Shown here one piece after another: positions 1 to 8,062 of a DNA stretch of 64,000 bases (within the stretch, counting starts at the first letter, position 1; the number at the start of each line of letters is the position of its first letter). The notes beneath the pieces were generated by a model, which ran no database searches, was not told the origin of the DNA, and saw nothing but the letters and a program-made list of their open reading frames with translations. Source of the stretch: Micavibrio aeruginosavorus_D (GTDB lineage Bacteria; Pseudomonadota; Alphaproteobacteria; Micavibrionales; Micavibrionaceae); assembly GCF_051245535.1 (NCBI RefSeq), contig NZ_CP195303.1, forward strand, positions 1,736,001 to 1,800,000, in the 5' to 3' direction. The translations under genes were made by a program, and so were the position numbers.

Positions 1-816
1 CTTCAAGCAGTTTGCAGAGCGAACGGACAGTTCCAGTTCGTCAACTTTGCGCAGCAGGTTTTTGTTGAACGGCAGTTCGTGTGCTTCTTCACGGTTCTCA
101 GCAGCTTTCGGCTCTTCGAAGTTGATGAAGACTTGCAACTGGTCTTGCATGATGCGTGCGGCATAGGCCACGGCATCTTCCGGAGAAATCACGCCGTTGG
201 TTTCAATGTTCAGCGTCAGTTTGTCAAAGTCGGTGATTTGACCAACGCGGGCATTTTCAACGTCGTAGGATACTTTACGAACCGGGGAGAACACGGAGTC
301 AACCGGGATCAGGCCAACCGGCGCTTCTTCCGGACGGTTCAGCGCAGCCGGGCGGTAACCCTTGCCGGTGTTAACCGTCATTTCCATGTTCAGTTTCGCG
401 CCCTTGTCCAGCGTGCAGATCACGAGGTCCGGGTTCATGATTTCGATGTCAGCGCCAGCTTCGATCATGCCGGCGGTCACTTCGCAAGGACCTTCAGCGT
501 GCAGGCGCATTTTCTTCGGGCCTTCAACGTGCATGCGCACGGCGATTGCCTTGATGTTCAGGACGATGTCGGTAACGTCTTCGCGTACACCTTCGATCGA
601 GGAGAATTCGTGCAGAACGCCATCAATCTGCACAGCGGTGACAGCCGCGCCTTGCAGAGAGGACAGCAGAATACGACGCAGGGCGTTGCCCAGGGTCAGA
701 CCAAAGCCGCGTTCCAGCGGTTCAGCCACGATTTTGCCGATCGAACGGACGTCAGAGCCGTGTTCGATATCAATTTTCGACGGTTTAATCAGTTCCTGCC
801 AGTTTTTCTGTATCAA
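1..816 (-). CDS. rpoA: RNA polymerase alpha subunit, 3' end cut by window edge
   Basis: The alpha subunit nucleates RNA polymerase assembly. The reading frame is open from a TTG start at 816 to the window edge, giving 272 residues beginning IQKNWQELIKPSKID, the usual alpha N-terminus. The start is set by an AAGGGG ribosome site 7-8 bases upstream; no ATG lies nearby. The N-terminal dimerisation domain and linker are complete. The C-terminal domain is cut just after VRSANCLK, the motif holding the UP-element-binding arginine (R265 in E. coli). It is the last visible gene of the alpha operon, 100 bases after rpsK. rplQ would normally follow off the edge. No rpsD lies between rpsK and rpoA, as is common in alphaproteobacteria. 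Confidence 0.95.
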   Translation of the reverse strand, partial: MIQKNWQELIKPSKIDIEHGSDVRSIGKIVAEPLERGFGLTLGNALRRILLSSLQGAAVTAVQIDGVLHEFSSIEGVREDVTDIVLNIKAIAVRMHVEGPKKMRLHAEGPCEVTAGMIEAGADIEIMNPDLVICTLDKGAKLNMEMTVNTGKGYRPAALNRPEEAPVGLIPVDSVFSPVRKVSYDVENARVGQITDFDKLTLNIETNGVISPEDAVAYAARIMQDQLQVFINFEEPKAAENREEAHELPFNKNLLRKVDELELSVRSANCLK

Positions 817-916
817 GGTGAATCCCCTTTATCTCAACAGTCTTTCAGAATCATATATCGTAACGCAAAGAGAAGACCCGGCCCCCGCGAAGCGCAGGGA
901 CCGGACCAGAATTTTA

Positions 917-1315
917 TTAAACGCGACGACGTTTGCGCGGGCGAACGCCGTTGTGCGGGATCGGCGTAATGTCCTTGATCGCACGGATGGTGAAGCCGAT
1001 CGACTGCAAAGCGCGCAGTGCGGATTCGCGGCCCGAGCCCGGACCTTTCACTTCAACGTCCAGTTCTTTCATCCCGTGTTCTTGTGCTTTGCGGCCAGCT
1101 TGTTCAGCAGCAACCTGCGCAGCATACGGGGTGGATTTACGAGACCCTTTGAAACCCATCGTACCCGAGGAGCACCAGGACACAGTGTTGCCCTGAGCGT
1201 CGGTGATGGTGATGATCGTATTGTTGAACGTAGAGTTCACGTGGGCAACGCCCGAGGTGATGTTTTTACGTTCTTTACGGCGCATACGAACGCCAGCTTT
1301 TTCAGCCTTAGCCAT
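917..1315 (-). CDS. rpsK: 30S ribosomal protein S11
   Basis: S11 lies on the 30S platform near the 3' end of 16S rRNA. The 132-residue product has the family core (ITSGVAHVNSTFNNTIITITD, then GFKGSRKSTPYAAQ) and the basic tail NGVRPRKRRRV. The N-terminal part (MAKAEKAGVRMRRKERKN) is short and basic, as in other alphaproteobacteria. It follows rpsM by 19 bases and precedes rpoA by 100, so it is the second gene of the alpha operon. Nothing unusual is seen. Confidence 0.98.
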   Translation of the reverse strand: MAKAEKAGVRMRRKERKNITSGVAHVNSTFNNTIITITDAQGNTVSWCSSGTMGFKGSRKSTPYAAQVAAEQAGRKAQEHGMKELDVEVKGPGSGRESALRALQSIGFTIRAIKDITPIPHNGVRPRKRRRV

Positions 1316-1334
1316 GATCTTATGCCTCCGTTAC

Positions 1335-1718
1335 TTATTTCTTGGTTGCTTGTTTTTTACCAGCGACCGGTTTCGCAGGACCTTTACGCGTACGCGCGTT
1401 GGTCTTGGTCCGCTGGCCACGAACAGGCAAGTTACGACGATGACGCAGGCCGCGATAGCAAGCCATGTCCATCAGACGTTTAATGTTCAAGGAAATTTCA
1501 CGGCGCAGGTCACCCTCGATCAGGAAACCACCGTTTTCAATTTCTTTACGGATGAGGTTCAGTTCATCTTCGGTCAGTTCGTGCATGCGGCGCTGAACAT
1601 CGAGGCCCAGTTTTTCGCACATTTTGAACGCCGTCGTACGGCCGATCCCGTGAATATAAGTCAGCGCGATTGGAACGCGTTTCTTATCGGGAACGTTGAC
1701 ACCAGCAATACGTGCCAC
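1335..1718 (-). CDS. rpsM: 30S ribosomal protein S13
   Basis: S13 sits in the head of the 30S subunit and contacts the P-site tRNA and the 50S subunit. The 127-residue protein begins MARIAGVNVPDKKRVPIALTYIHGIG and carries the RGLRHRRNLPVRGQRTKTNARTRKG motif region near its C-terminus, followed by a Lys-rich tail reaching into the P site. It is the first gene of the alpha operon, with a good promoter about 145 bases upstream. In many alphaproteobacteria rpsM directly follows adk; here an unknown gene and a terminator separate them. Confidence 0.98.
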   Translation of the reverse strand: MARIAGVNVPDKKRVPIALTYIHGIGRTTAFKMCEKLGLDVQRRMHELTEDELNLIRKEIENGGFLIEGDLRREISLNIKRLMDMACYRGLRHRRNLPVRGQRTKTNARTRKGPAKPVAGKKQATKK

Positions 1719-1862
1719 TTTTCTTCTCCTTTGATTGTCGATTTCAAGCCGAACCGTAAAATCCGCAAGGCAAAAACCAAGGGGACGCCGGTTCGTATAC
1801 CAACCTCAAGCCGCTGATTTACAACGGAATTGAGAGTCCTTCCCACAGGGAAAGACGGGCGG

Positions 1863-1890
1863 AGTATAGCCATTTCCGCACCCGCGTCAA
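1863..1890 (-). promoter_or_regulatory. Sigma-70-type promoter of the rpsM-rpsK-rpoA operon
   Basis: On the minus strand TTGACG (1885-1890) is followed after 16 bases by TATACT (1863-1868), so transcription should begin near 1856 and leave a leader of about 138 bases before rpsM. The rest of the 311-base gap 1719-2029 shows no convincing gene. A 70-codon frame at 1661-1873 overlaps rpsM and has no family signature. Confidence 0.75.
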
Positions 1891-2029
1891 TAGAAAAAGC
1901 TGTGGAAAACTGCGGTTTTTACGGCCTTTTATTGGAAAACAGATTCCCCCGGGACCCCGCCCCTCAAAACCGCGAAAAAGGTGAGAAGAAAGCGCCCTTT
2001 TTGCTCATTTTCACAAATTATGGAAACGG

Positions 2030-2473
2030 TTACGGTAGATTCAGGACCAATTGATCGCAATAGGACCGATAGACAGCCCCCATTAACATGACATGGGCGT
2101 TATGGGCCCGGTCATGCGCAGTCCGTTCCGGTTGACGTTGCGCCCGAAAATGCGCCACCCCATCATCCCGCACCTGGGTGAGAGCCTGCGTCAATGTCGG
2201 CACGTCATGGGCCTGCCCCAGGCCCCCCAGGGCAATCCCCAGATTGGCCGAAACCACGACTGAAAAACTACGCGCCAGGCTTTTGGGATAATTGGCGATT
2301 CTGTGCAAATCCACCGGGGCCAGAGGAGCGCCATCGCGGGCCTCGATCGCCACGACATAGGCCTGCAACTCGTTCGGATTCACGTCGGCGGCCACCGCAT
2401 TAAAAATCGGGGCCAGATCGGCGTCATCCATCATCATCGGGTCATAGTCTTTTACGGCCACCAATTGCGTCAT
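2030..2473 (-). CDS. Unknown 147-residue protein between adk and rpsM
   Basis: I do not recognise this protein. It starts at ATG 2473 (MTQLVAVKDYD), set by a GAAGGGG ribosome site 6 bases upstream; a TTG 15 bases further upstream would overlap that site. The sequence is soluble-looking, with an acidic start containing MMMDDADL, a central hydrophobic SVVVSANLGIALGGLG and an Arg/His-rich stretch RAQRQPERTAHDRAHNAHV. No signal peptide or clear domain is seen. It lies just downstream of the adk terminator and upstream of the alpha-operon promoter, so it splits the usual adk-rpsM junction. Real coding is supported by the ribosome site and tight fit between signals; function is unknown. Confidence 0.7.
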   Translation of the reverse strand: MTQLVAVKDYDPMMMDDADLAPIFNAVAADVNPNELQAYVVAIEARDGAPLAPVDLHRIANYPKSLARSFSVVVSANLGIALGGLGQAHDVPTLTQALTQVRDDGVAHFRAQRQPERTAHDRAHNAHVMLMGAVYRSYCDQLVLNLP

Positions 2474-2491
2474 CTGAAACCCCTTCAAAAA

Positions 2492-2536
2492 AATTTATAA
2501 AATAAAAAACGCCCCCAAATTTATCATCAGGGGGCG
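2492..2536 (-). terminator. Intrinsic terminator after adk
   Basis: A perfect 7-base stem (CGCCCCC 2510-2516 with GGGGGCG 2530-2536) is followed on the minus strand by TTTTTTATTTTATAAATT. It ends the spc-operon transcript after adk. The unknown gene at 2473 starts within 40 bases of it, so that gene may depend on read-through or on the AT-rich tail acting as a promoter. Confidence 0.8.
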
Positions 2537-2551
2537 CTTTAAAAAAATCTT

Positions 2552-3181
2552 TTACGGATGCTGGGCCGCCGGGGCGCTTGGCGCAGCGCCCGCGCCACTG
2601 CCCACCAGAATTTTATCAATCGCGGCTTCAACCGCATCAATGCTGGCCATACCATCCACCGAACGCAGCAACGCTTTGCCCTGATAGAACGGAATGATCG
2701 GCGCGGTCTTGTTGCGGAATTCCTGCAGACGCTTGCGCAACGTGGCTTCGTTGTCGTCGCTGCGAATCGGTTCGCCGCGCGATTGCATGTCGGCAACGCG
2801 CTTGTTCAGGCGATCCACCAGAATGGCTTCATCAACCTGCAATTCAATCGCGGCCAGCAAAGGGTGGCCTTTTTTCGCCAGCATGGTGTCCAGCGCCGCG
2901 GCCTGTGCCACAGTGCGCGGGAAGCCATCGAAAATCACGCCCTTGGCGCAATCGGCTTGTTGAATACGGCTTTCAATCATCGCGATGATGATGTCGTCGG
3001 ACACCAGCCCACCCGCATCCATCACGGCTTTCGCCTGCTTGCCCAGATCGGTGCCCGCGGCCACTTCGGCGCGCAACATGTCACCGGTGGAGAGCTGTTT
3101 CAGACCGTATTTGTCTTCCAGCTTTTTTGCCTGTGTCCCTTTGCCTGCGCCCGGTGGGCCCAGAAGAATCAAATTCATCAT
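2552..3181 (-). CDS. adk: Adenylate kinase
   Basis: Catalyses ATP + AMP to 2 ADP. The 209-residue protein has the P-loop GPPGAGKGTQ (residues 8-17), the AMP-binding stretch LSTGDMLRAEV and the FDGFPRT motif. The LID segment is short and lacks zinc-binding cysteines, so this is the short-LID type typical of alphaproteobacteria. The C-terminus has an Ala/Pro-rich tail (GSGAGAAPSAPAAQHP). The first ATG (3181) overlaps the secY stop by four bases, implying translational coupling; a second ATG follows immediately and could equally be the start. A terminator follows the gene. Confidence 0.97.
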   Translation of the reverse strand: MMNLILLGPPGAGKGTQAKKLEDKYGLKQLSTGDMLRAEVAAGTDLGKQAKAVMDAGGLVSDDIIIAMIESRIQQADCAKGVIFDGFPRTVAQAAALDTMLAKKGHPLLAAIELQVDEAILVDRLNKRVADMQSRGEPIRSDDNEATLRKRLQEFRNKTAPIIPFYQGKALLRSVDGMASIDAVEAAIDKILVGSGAGAAPSAPAAQHP

Positions 3182-4521
3182 CGACGGCGGCCTCCTAATT
3201 TCGATTTCTTCAACAGCCCTTCATATTGATGGGCAATCATGTGGGAGTGGATTTGTGCCACGGTATCCATCGTGACCGATACAACGATCAGCAAGCTGGT
3301 CCCGCCCAGATAGAACGGCATGCCGGCACGCGCCACCAGCACTTCCGGCAACAGACAGATCAGGCACAGGTACGCCGCACCAACCATCGTAATGCGCGTC
3401 AGAACGTAATCCAGATAATCCGCCGTGGATTTACCCGGACGAATACCCGGAATGAAACCACCATATTTACGCAGCATCTCCGCGTTCTCGGTCGGGTTGA
3501 AAACAATCGCGGTGTAGAAGAAGCAGAAGAACGCGATCAGCAGACCATACAAAATCATGTAGGTCGGCGAACCATGTTGCAGCCACTGCGCCAGCGTCGC
3601 GGTGAAGTCATTGCCCGACGCGCCGGAGAACCCAACGATGGTCAACGGCAGCAACAGCAAAGACGATGCGAAGATCGGCGGAATAACGCCGGCGGTGTTC
3701 AGCTTCAGCGGGATGTGATTTTGATCCCCCGCCATCATGCCGTTGCCCACCTGACGTTTCGGGTATTGCACCAGAACGCGGCGTTGTGCGCGTTCCATGA
3801 ATACGATGAAGGTGATCACACCAACAACCATCGCGGCCATAATGAACAGCTCAACGAAGCTGAACGTGCCTTGGCGGCCCAGTTCCAACGTGCTGGCAAT
3901 GGCGCGCGGCAATTCGGCCACAATACCGGCGAAGATGATCAGCGAGATACCATTACCGATGCCGCGTGCGGTGATCTGCTCACCCAGCCACATCAGGAAC
4001 ACGGTGCCACCAACAATGGTAATCACGGTGGAGATGCGGAAGAACATGCCCGGATCAATGACAGCGGAACCGCTTGCGCCCTGCATGCTTTCCAGACCAA
4101 CAGCCAGACCATAGGCCTGCACCGTCGCCAGAAGCACCGTGAAGAAGCGCGTATATTGGTTGATTTTGGCGCGGCCGCTTTCGCCTTCTTTCTTCATCGC
4201 TTCCAGCTTTGGCGACATGGAGGACGCCAGCTGCATAATGATGGATGCGGAAATGTACGGCATGATGTTCAGCGCGAAAATCGTCATACGCTGGAGCGCA
4301 CCACCGGAGAACATGTTGAACATGTCCAGAATGCCGCCGCCCTTTTGCGTGAAGATTTCAGCCCACACATGCGGGTTGATACCCGGCACGGGGATGTAGG
4401 TGCCCAGTCGGTAGACCAGCAGGGCCCCAATAACAAACAGCAAACGTTTTTTCAGCTCGGTCGCTTTGGCAAGCGCACCCCAATTGGCATTTTTTGCAAG
4501 CTGTTCTACGGCAGATGGCAT
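3178..4521 (-). CDS. secY: Preprotein translocase subunit SecY
   Basis: SecY forms the protein-conducting channel of the inner membrane with SecE (35263) and SecG. The 447-residue protein has about ten membrane segments, the plug-region sequence YRLGTYIPVPGI after segment 1 and the C-terminal VTMDTVAQIHSHMIAHQYEG. The start is ATG 4521 (MPSAVEQLAKNANWG), matching the family and preceded by AAGG about 9 bases upstream; an upstream GTG at 4554 would add 11 unlikely residues. It is separated from rplO by 239 bases that contain a terminator-like hairpin, which is unusual for this pair. Confidence 0.97.
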   Translation of the reverse strand: MPSAVEQLAKNANWGALAKATELKKRLLFVIGALLVYRLGTYIPVPGINPHVWAEIFTQKGGGILDMFNMFSGGALQRMTIFALNIMPYISASIIMQLASSMSPKLEAMKKEGESGRAKINQYTRFFTVLLATVQAYGLAVGLESMQGASGSAVIDPGMFFRISTVITIVGGTVFLMWLGEQITARGIGNGISLIIFAGIVAELPRAIASTLELGRQGTFSFVELFIMAAMVVGVITFIVFMERAQRRVLVQYPKRQVGNGMMAGDQNHIPLKLNTAGVIPPIFASSLLLLPLTIVGFSGASGNDFTATLAQWLQHGSPTYMILYGLLIAFFCFFYTAIVFNPTENAEMLRKYGGFIPGIRPGKSTADYLDYVLTRITMVGAAYLCLICLLPEVLVARAGMPFYLGGTSLLIVVSVTMDTVAQIHSHMIAHQYEGLLKKSKLGGRRR

Positions 4522-4687
4522 CGCTTCAAACCTTGAATAATTCGGTACAAACACAAAGAGTGCGGGCTCCGCAAAAGGAGCGCGTACGCCCTTAAAGGTT
4601 TAGAGAAAACGGGAGACCGATACAAGCCCTAAGCATGGAGAACAGCAGTCTTTTTCCCCTGTGGAGGGATGCAAAAAAGGCACGGCG

Positions 4688-4727
4688 ATAAAAGAATAAA
4701 GCCCGGTGGATTTCTCCGACCGGGCTT
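4688..4727 (-). terminator. Terminator-like hairpin between rplO and secY
   Basis: A perfect 9-base stem (AAGCCCGGT 4699-4707 with ACCGGGCTT 4719-4727, 11-base loop) is followed on the minus strand by TATTCTTTTATC. It sits within the 239-base rplO-secY gap, inside what is normally one operon. It may be a partial terminator that lowers secY-adk output relative to ribosomal proteins. Confidence 0.7.
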
Positions 4728-4760
4728 CTATCTCTTTCAGCGCTCCGACGGAGCAGCCGC

Positions 4761-5285
4761 TTATTTCTTCTTCTTCGCTTTACCGCTTTTCGCGCCCGTG
4801 GCTTTTTTGCCGAACGGTTTCGGTACGAATACGGAGATTTCGACTTTACCGCCAGCTTTCTCAACAGCTTTTACAGCCGCATCGGTTGCACCGGACAGTT
4901 TCAGGTCGATTTTGGATTTCAGCGTGCCTTTGCCCAGCAGACGAACACCGTCTTTGCTGCGGCGGATCACACCGGCTTTCACCAATGCTTTCTCATCAAC
5001 AACGCCTTTAACATCCAGAATTTTGGAGTCGATGGCTTCCTGCAGGCGCGCCAGCGTCACTTCCGCGTAATCCTTCGCGAAAATGTTCACGAAGCCGCGT
5101 TTCGGCAGACGACGGTACAGAGGCATCTGACCACCTTCGAAGCCTTGGATCGAAACGCCGGTACGGGCTTTCTGACCTTTTACGCCACGGCCGCAAGTTT
5201 TGCCTTTGCCAGAGCCGATACCACGACCGACAATCATGCGGCGCTTAACGGAACCCTCTTGGGGTTGCAGCTCATTGAGTTTCAT
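4761..5285 (-). CDS. rplO: 50S ribosomal protein L15
   Basis: L15 is a late-assembling 50S protein. The start is ATG 5285 (MKLNELQPQEGSVKRR), the canonical L15 N-terminus, with GGAAAGG about 9 bases upstream; the frame opens further upstream but that part is not family-like. The 174-residue product has the Gly/Lys-rich GRGIGSGKGKTCGRGVKGQKARTG loop and the FEGGQMPLYRRLPKRGF motif, and ends with a Lys-rich tail (KKATGAKSGKAKKKK) longer than in E. coli (144 residues total there). Confidence 0.96.
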   Translation of the reverse strand: MKLNELQPQEGSVKRRMIVGRGIGSGKGKTCGRGVKGQKARTGVSIQGFEGGQMPLYRRLPKRGFVNIFAKDYAEVTLARLQEAIDSKILDVKGVVDEKALVKAGVIRRSKDGVRLLGKGTLKSKIDLKLSGATDAAVKAVEKAGGKVEISVFVPKPFGKKATGAKSGKAKKKK

Positions 5286-5321
5286 CGTTAGAACCTTTCC
5301 TTCACAACAAAGACGGGCCAA

Positions 5322-5558
5322 TTAGGCGACGTCTTCAACTTTCACCAGGTGTTGTACCGCATTGATCATGCCACGCACGGACGGAGTATCTTCCAGTTCG
5401 CGGGAGCGGTTGATCTTGTTCAGGCCCAGGCCTTTCAGCGTGGCTTCCTGATAGTCATAGCGACCGGCAGCACTGCGGATCTGCGTCACGCGTACCATTT
5501 TACCGGACTTGGTAGCAGCCTTTTTCGGGGCAGCTTTTTTCGCTTTTTCCTCAGACAT
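5322..5558 (-). CDS. rpmD: 50S ribosomal protein L30, N-terminally extended
   Basis: L30 binds 23S rRNA near the 5S-L5-L18 region. The core begins around residue 21 (MVRVTQIRSAAGR) and includes GLGLNKINRSRELEDTPSVRGMI. A 20-residue Lys/Ala-rich extension (MSEEKAKKAAPKKAATKSGK) precedes it. The first ATG is preferred because AGAGGA lies 9-10 bases upstream of it. Total length is 78 against about 60 in most bacteria. Confidence 0.93.
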   Translation of the reverse strand: MSEEKAKKAAPKKAATKSGKMVRVTQIRSAAGRYDYQEATLKGLGLNKINRSRELEDTPSVRGMINAVQHLVKVEDVA

Positions 5559-5591
5559 CGGATCGGTCCTCTATATTAAACGTATATCGAC

Positions 5592-6254
5592 TTATTCTTC
5601 TTCAGCTGCGGCAATCGCTTGTTCAGCGGCGCCACGGGCGGCTTCACGGCTGGCAACAATGTCACCAACTTTTTTGCTGCGACGGGCTGCAACTTGACGC
5701 GGGCTCTGCATGCCTTTCAGGGCAGCGAAGGTCGCGTTCACCATGGTGTACGGGTTGTTGGAACCAATTTTCTTGGCCACAACGTCCTGAACGCCCAGAG
5801 CTTCAAAAATCGCGCGCAGCGGACCACCGGCTATGATACCGGTACCCGGAGGGGCGGAGCGCAGGAATACGCGACCGGCGCCATCACGGCCAGCAATATC
5901 GTGGTGCAACGTGCGGGCTTCGCGCAGCGGCACACGGATCATGGCACGTTTGGCCTGATCGGTGGCTTTGCGAATTGCATCGGGAACTTCACGGGCTTTG
6001 GCACTGCCGAAACCAACGCGGCCTTTACCATCACCAACAACGACCAGAGCAGCGAAACCGAAACGGCGACCACCCTTAACCACTTTGGCAACGCGGTTGA
6101 TACCAACCAGGCGTTCGATCAGCTCGGACTCTTCACGCTCGCGCGGCTCACCGCTGTTGCGGTCGTGGCGTTTGCCACCCTTGCCATCACGATCGCGGCC
6201 ACCGCGTTCGCGTTTGTTGTCAGACGGTGTTGCTGTTGCTTCTGCGCTGGACAT
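5592..6254 (-). CDS. rpsE: 30S ribosomal protein S5, long N-terminal extension
   Basis: S5 is needed for decoding fidelity and 30S assembly. The 220-residue protein has the dsRNA-binding-like N domain (LIERLVGINRVAKVVKGGRRFGF) and the C domain with LRSAPPGTGIIAGGPLRAIFEALG and GSNNPYTMVNATF. It carries about 40 extra charged residues at the start (KRERGGRDRDGKGGKRHDR) and an Ala/Glu-rich tail ending AAAEEE. E. coli S5 has 166 residues. The spc-operon position between rplR and rpmD is standard. Confidence 0.97.
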   Translation of the reverse strand: MSSAEATATPSDNKRERGGRDRDGKGGKRHDRNSGEPREREESELIERLVGINRVAKVVKGGRRFGFAALVVVGDGKGRVGFGSAKAREVPDAIRKATDQAKRAMIRVPLREARTLHHDIAGRDGAGRVFLRSAPPGTGIIAGGPLRAIFEALGVQDVVAKKIGSNNPYTMVNATFAALKGMQSPRQVAARRSKKVGDIVASREAARGAAEQAIAAAEEE

Positions 6255-6282
6255 GTTTAATCCTTAGCTCCTCAATAAATCC

Positions 6283-6660
6283 TTAGAATTCCAAACCGGC
6301 TTCGCGGGCACCATCAGCCACGGCCTTGATACGGCCATGGTAAACGTAACCACCGCGGTCGAATTGAACCAGCGTAACGCCGGCTTTCTTCGCGCGTTCA
6401 GCAACCAGCAGACCCACTTTGTGTGCTGCTTCTTTGTTGCCGCCGTTTTTCAGCTTCAGCTCTTTGTCCATGGACGATGCTGCCGCCAGCGTAACGCCGC
6501 GCACATCATCAATCACCTGAGCATAGATACCTTTGCCGGTGCGATGCACAGACAGACGCGGACGGGCGAGCTTCTGCCCGGAACGTGCAACGTTAACCTG
6601 ACGCAGCTTATTGCGCGTACGGAACGTGCGGCGTTGTTGTGATGTCAAACCTTTGGCCAT
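6283..6660 (-). CDS. rplR: 50S ribosomal protein L18
   Basis: L18 binds 5S rRNA together with L5. The 125-residue protein has RTRNKLRQVNVARSGQKLARPRLSVHRTGKGIYAQVIDD near the start and the family C-terminal FDRGGYVYHGRIKAVADGAREAGLEF. Standard position between rplF and rpsE; nothing odd. Confidence 0.97.
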   Translation of the reverse strand: MAKGLTSQQRRTFRTRNKLRQVNVARSGQKLARPRLSVHRTGKGIYAQVIDDVRGVTLAAASSMDKELKLKNGGNKEAAHKVGLLVAERAKKAGVTLVQFDRGGYVYHGRIKAVADGAREAGLEF

Positions 6661-6685
6661 AATGCAGTCCTCTTGCCTCTAATTC

Positions 6686-7234
6686 TTACTTCTTCTTGCC
6701 TTCTTTACGCAGGACCTGCTGGCCCTCGTAACGCACGCCTTTGCCTTTGTACGGCTCTGGCGGACGATAGGCGATGATTTCCGCAGCGACCTGACCGACT
6801 TTTTGTTTGTCGATACCGGAGATGCTGATTTTCGTTTGCTTTTCTACAGCAACTTTGATGTCGCTCGGAACAGCATATTGAATGTCGTGGCTGTAACCCA
6901 GTTGCAGAACCAAAGTGCTGCCTTGCAGGTTTGCACGGTAACCAACGCCCTGGATATCCAGGTTTTTGGTGTAGCCTTCGCTCACGCCGATCACCATGTT
7001 CTTCACATGGTTACGGAAGGTCGGCCACAACATGCGCAGCTTACGCTCTTCCGACAACGCAGCCAGAACAACTTGTTTCTTGCCTTCAGCGTTATCTTCG
7101 AGTTTTACAGACACAGCTTCGTGTACAGCCAAGGTCAGCTCGCCGAGCTTGCCCTTCACTTTAACGTCTTGTCCTTTAACTTCGACGGTAACACCATCGG
7201 GAACGATCACGGGGTTTTTGCCAATCCGGGACAT
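6686..7234 (-). CDS. rplF: 50S ribosomal protein L6
   Basis: L6 supports the GTPase-associated centre of the 50S subunit. The start is ATG 7234 (MSRIGKNPVIVPDGV), the conserved L6 N-terminus; 35 upstream in-frame residues overlap rpsH and are not family-like. The 182-residue product contains two L6 repeats and ends with PEPYKGKGVRYEGQQVLRKEGKKK, the rRNA-binding signature. It lies 19 bases after rpsH. Confidence 0.97.
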   Translation of the reverse strand: MSRIGKNPVIVPDGVTVEVKGQDVKVKGKLGELTLAVHEAVSVKLEDNAEGKKQVVLAALSEERKLRMLWPTFRNHVKNMVIGVSEGYTKNLDIQGVGYRANLQGSTLVLQLGYSHDIQYAVPSDIKVAVEKQTKISISGIDKQKVGQVAAEIIAYRPPEPYKGKGVRYEGQQVLRKEGKKK

Positions 7235-7253
7235 CGTCTTCAACCTTTCAAAA

Positions 7254-7652
7254 TTAGAAGATGCGGCAGAGAATTTCGCCGCCAACGTTCTGTTCACGGG
7301 CTTCGTGGTCGGCCATAACACCATTCGGTGTCGACACAACAGCGATACCCAGACCGTTGTAAACGCGCGGAATTTCCGTCACTTTCACGTAAACACGACG
7401 ACCCGGCTTGGACACACGGCTGATCTCTTGGATCACCGGCTGGCCCTGGTCATATTTCAGTTCGATCTGCAGCTCAGCATGGCCGCGATCGTTTTTCGTT
7501 TCGCTCCAGCCACGGATGTAGCCTTCGCGTTTCAGAACGTCCAAAACCCGACCGCGCAGTTTAGACGCAGGGCACGTAATGACCTCTTTCTTAGCGCCTT
7601 GACCGTTACGGATACGGGTCAGCATATCTCCAAGTGGATCGCTCATTGACAT
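7254..7652 (-). CDS. rpsH: 30S ribosomal protein S8
   Basis: S8 is a primary 16S rRNA binder and, in E. coli, the repressor of the spc operon. The 132-residue protein has MSDPLGDMLTRIRNGQ at its start and VSTPNGVMADHEAREQNVGGEILCRIF at its end, the latter containing the conserved S8 core. ATG 7652 is preferred because AAGGAAG lies about 9 bases upstream; an ATG two codons later is possible. Confidence 0.97.
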   Translation of the reverse strand: MSMSDPLGDMLTRIRNGQGAKKEVITCPASKLRGRVLDVLKREGYIRGWSETKNDRGHAELQIELKYDQGQPVIQEISRVSKPGRRVYVKVTEIPRVYNGLGIAVVSTPNGVMADHEAREQNVGGEILCRIF

Positions 7653-7726
7653 CGTTTGTTCTTCCTTCTTAAAAAAAACTTCGTTTGGTCCTGTGCGGCC
7701 CCTTTATAAAAAGGACCTGCCGCTGG

Positions 7727-8032
7727 TTACCAGCTCGACTTCGTCACACCGGGCAGCTCGCCACGGGATGCCAGAAGGCGCAGTGCATTTCGGCACAAAT
7801 TAAATTTGCGATAGTTGGAACGCGGACGACCGGTCAGCGCGCAACGGTTGCGAACACGGTTTTTCGCCGAGTTACGCGGCAGTTCCGCAAGTTCCAGAAC
7901 AGCCTTGAAACGATCTTCCGGCGTTGCCGCGCGATCGCAGATCTGGGCTTTCAGCGCAGCACGTTTGGTTGCATAACGCTTAACCAATTTGCGGCGTTTG
8001 TCGTTCCGGATCACTGAACATGTCTTAGCCAT
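7727..8032 (-). CDS. rpsN: 30S ribosomal protein S14, zinc-free type
   Basis: S14 lies in the 30S head. At 101 residues and with no CxxC pairs, this is the C-minus, zinc-independent form. Conserved sequence CALTGRPRSNYRKFNLCRNALR and the C-terminus GELPGVTKSSW are present. It sits between rplE and rpsH, followed by a 74-base gap with only weak secondary structure. Confidence 0.97.
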   Translation of the reverse strand: MAKTCSVIRNDKRRKLVKRYATKRAALKAQICDRAATPEDRFKAVLELAELPRNSAKNRVRNRCALTGRPRSNYRKFNLCRNALRLLASRGELPGVTKSSW

Positions 8033-8062
8033 AGGCCTTATCCTCCAAGTATCTCAATCGTA

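Noticed and set aside
1661..1873. A 70-codon minus-strand frame before rpsM
   Set aside because: It overlaps rpsM and the operon promoter and has no ribosome site or conserved sequence.
4592..4864. A 90-codon minus-strand frame rich in Arg/Lys
   Set aside because: It overlaps the end of rplO in another frame and crosses the terminator-like hairpin; its basic composition reflects the rplO tail.
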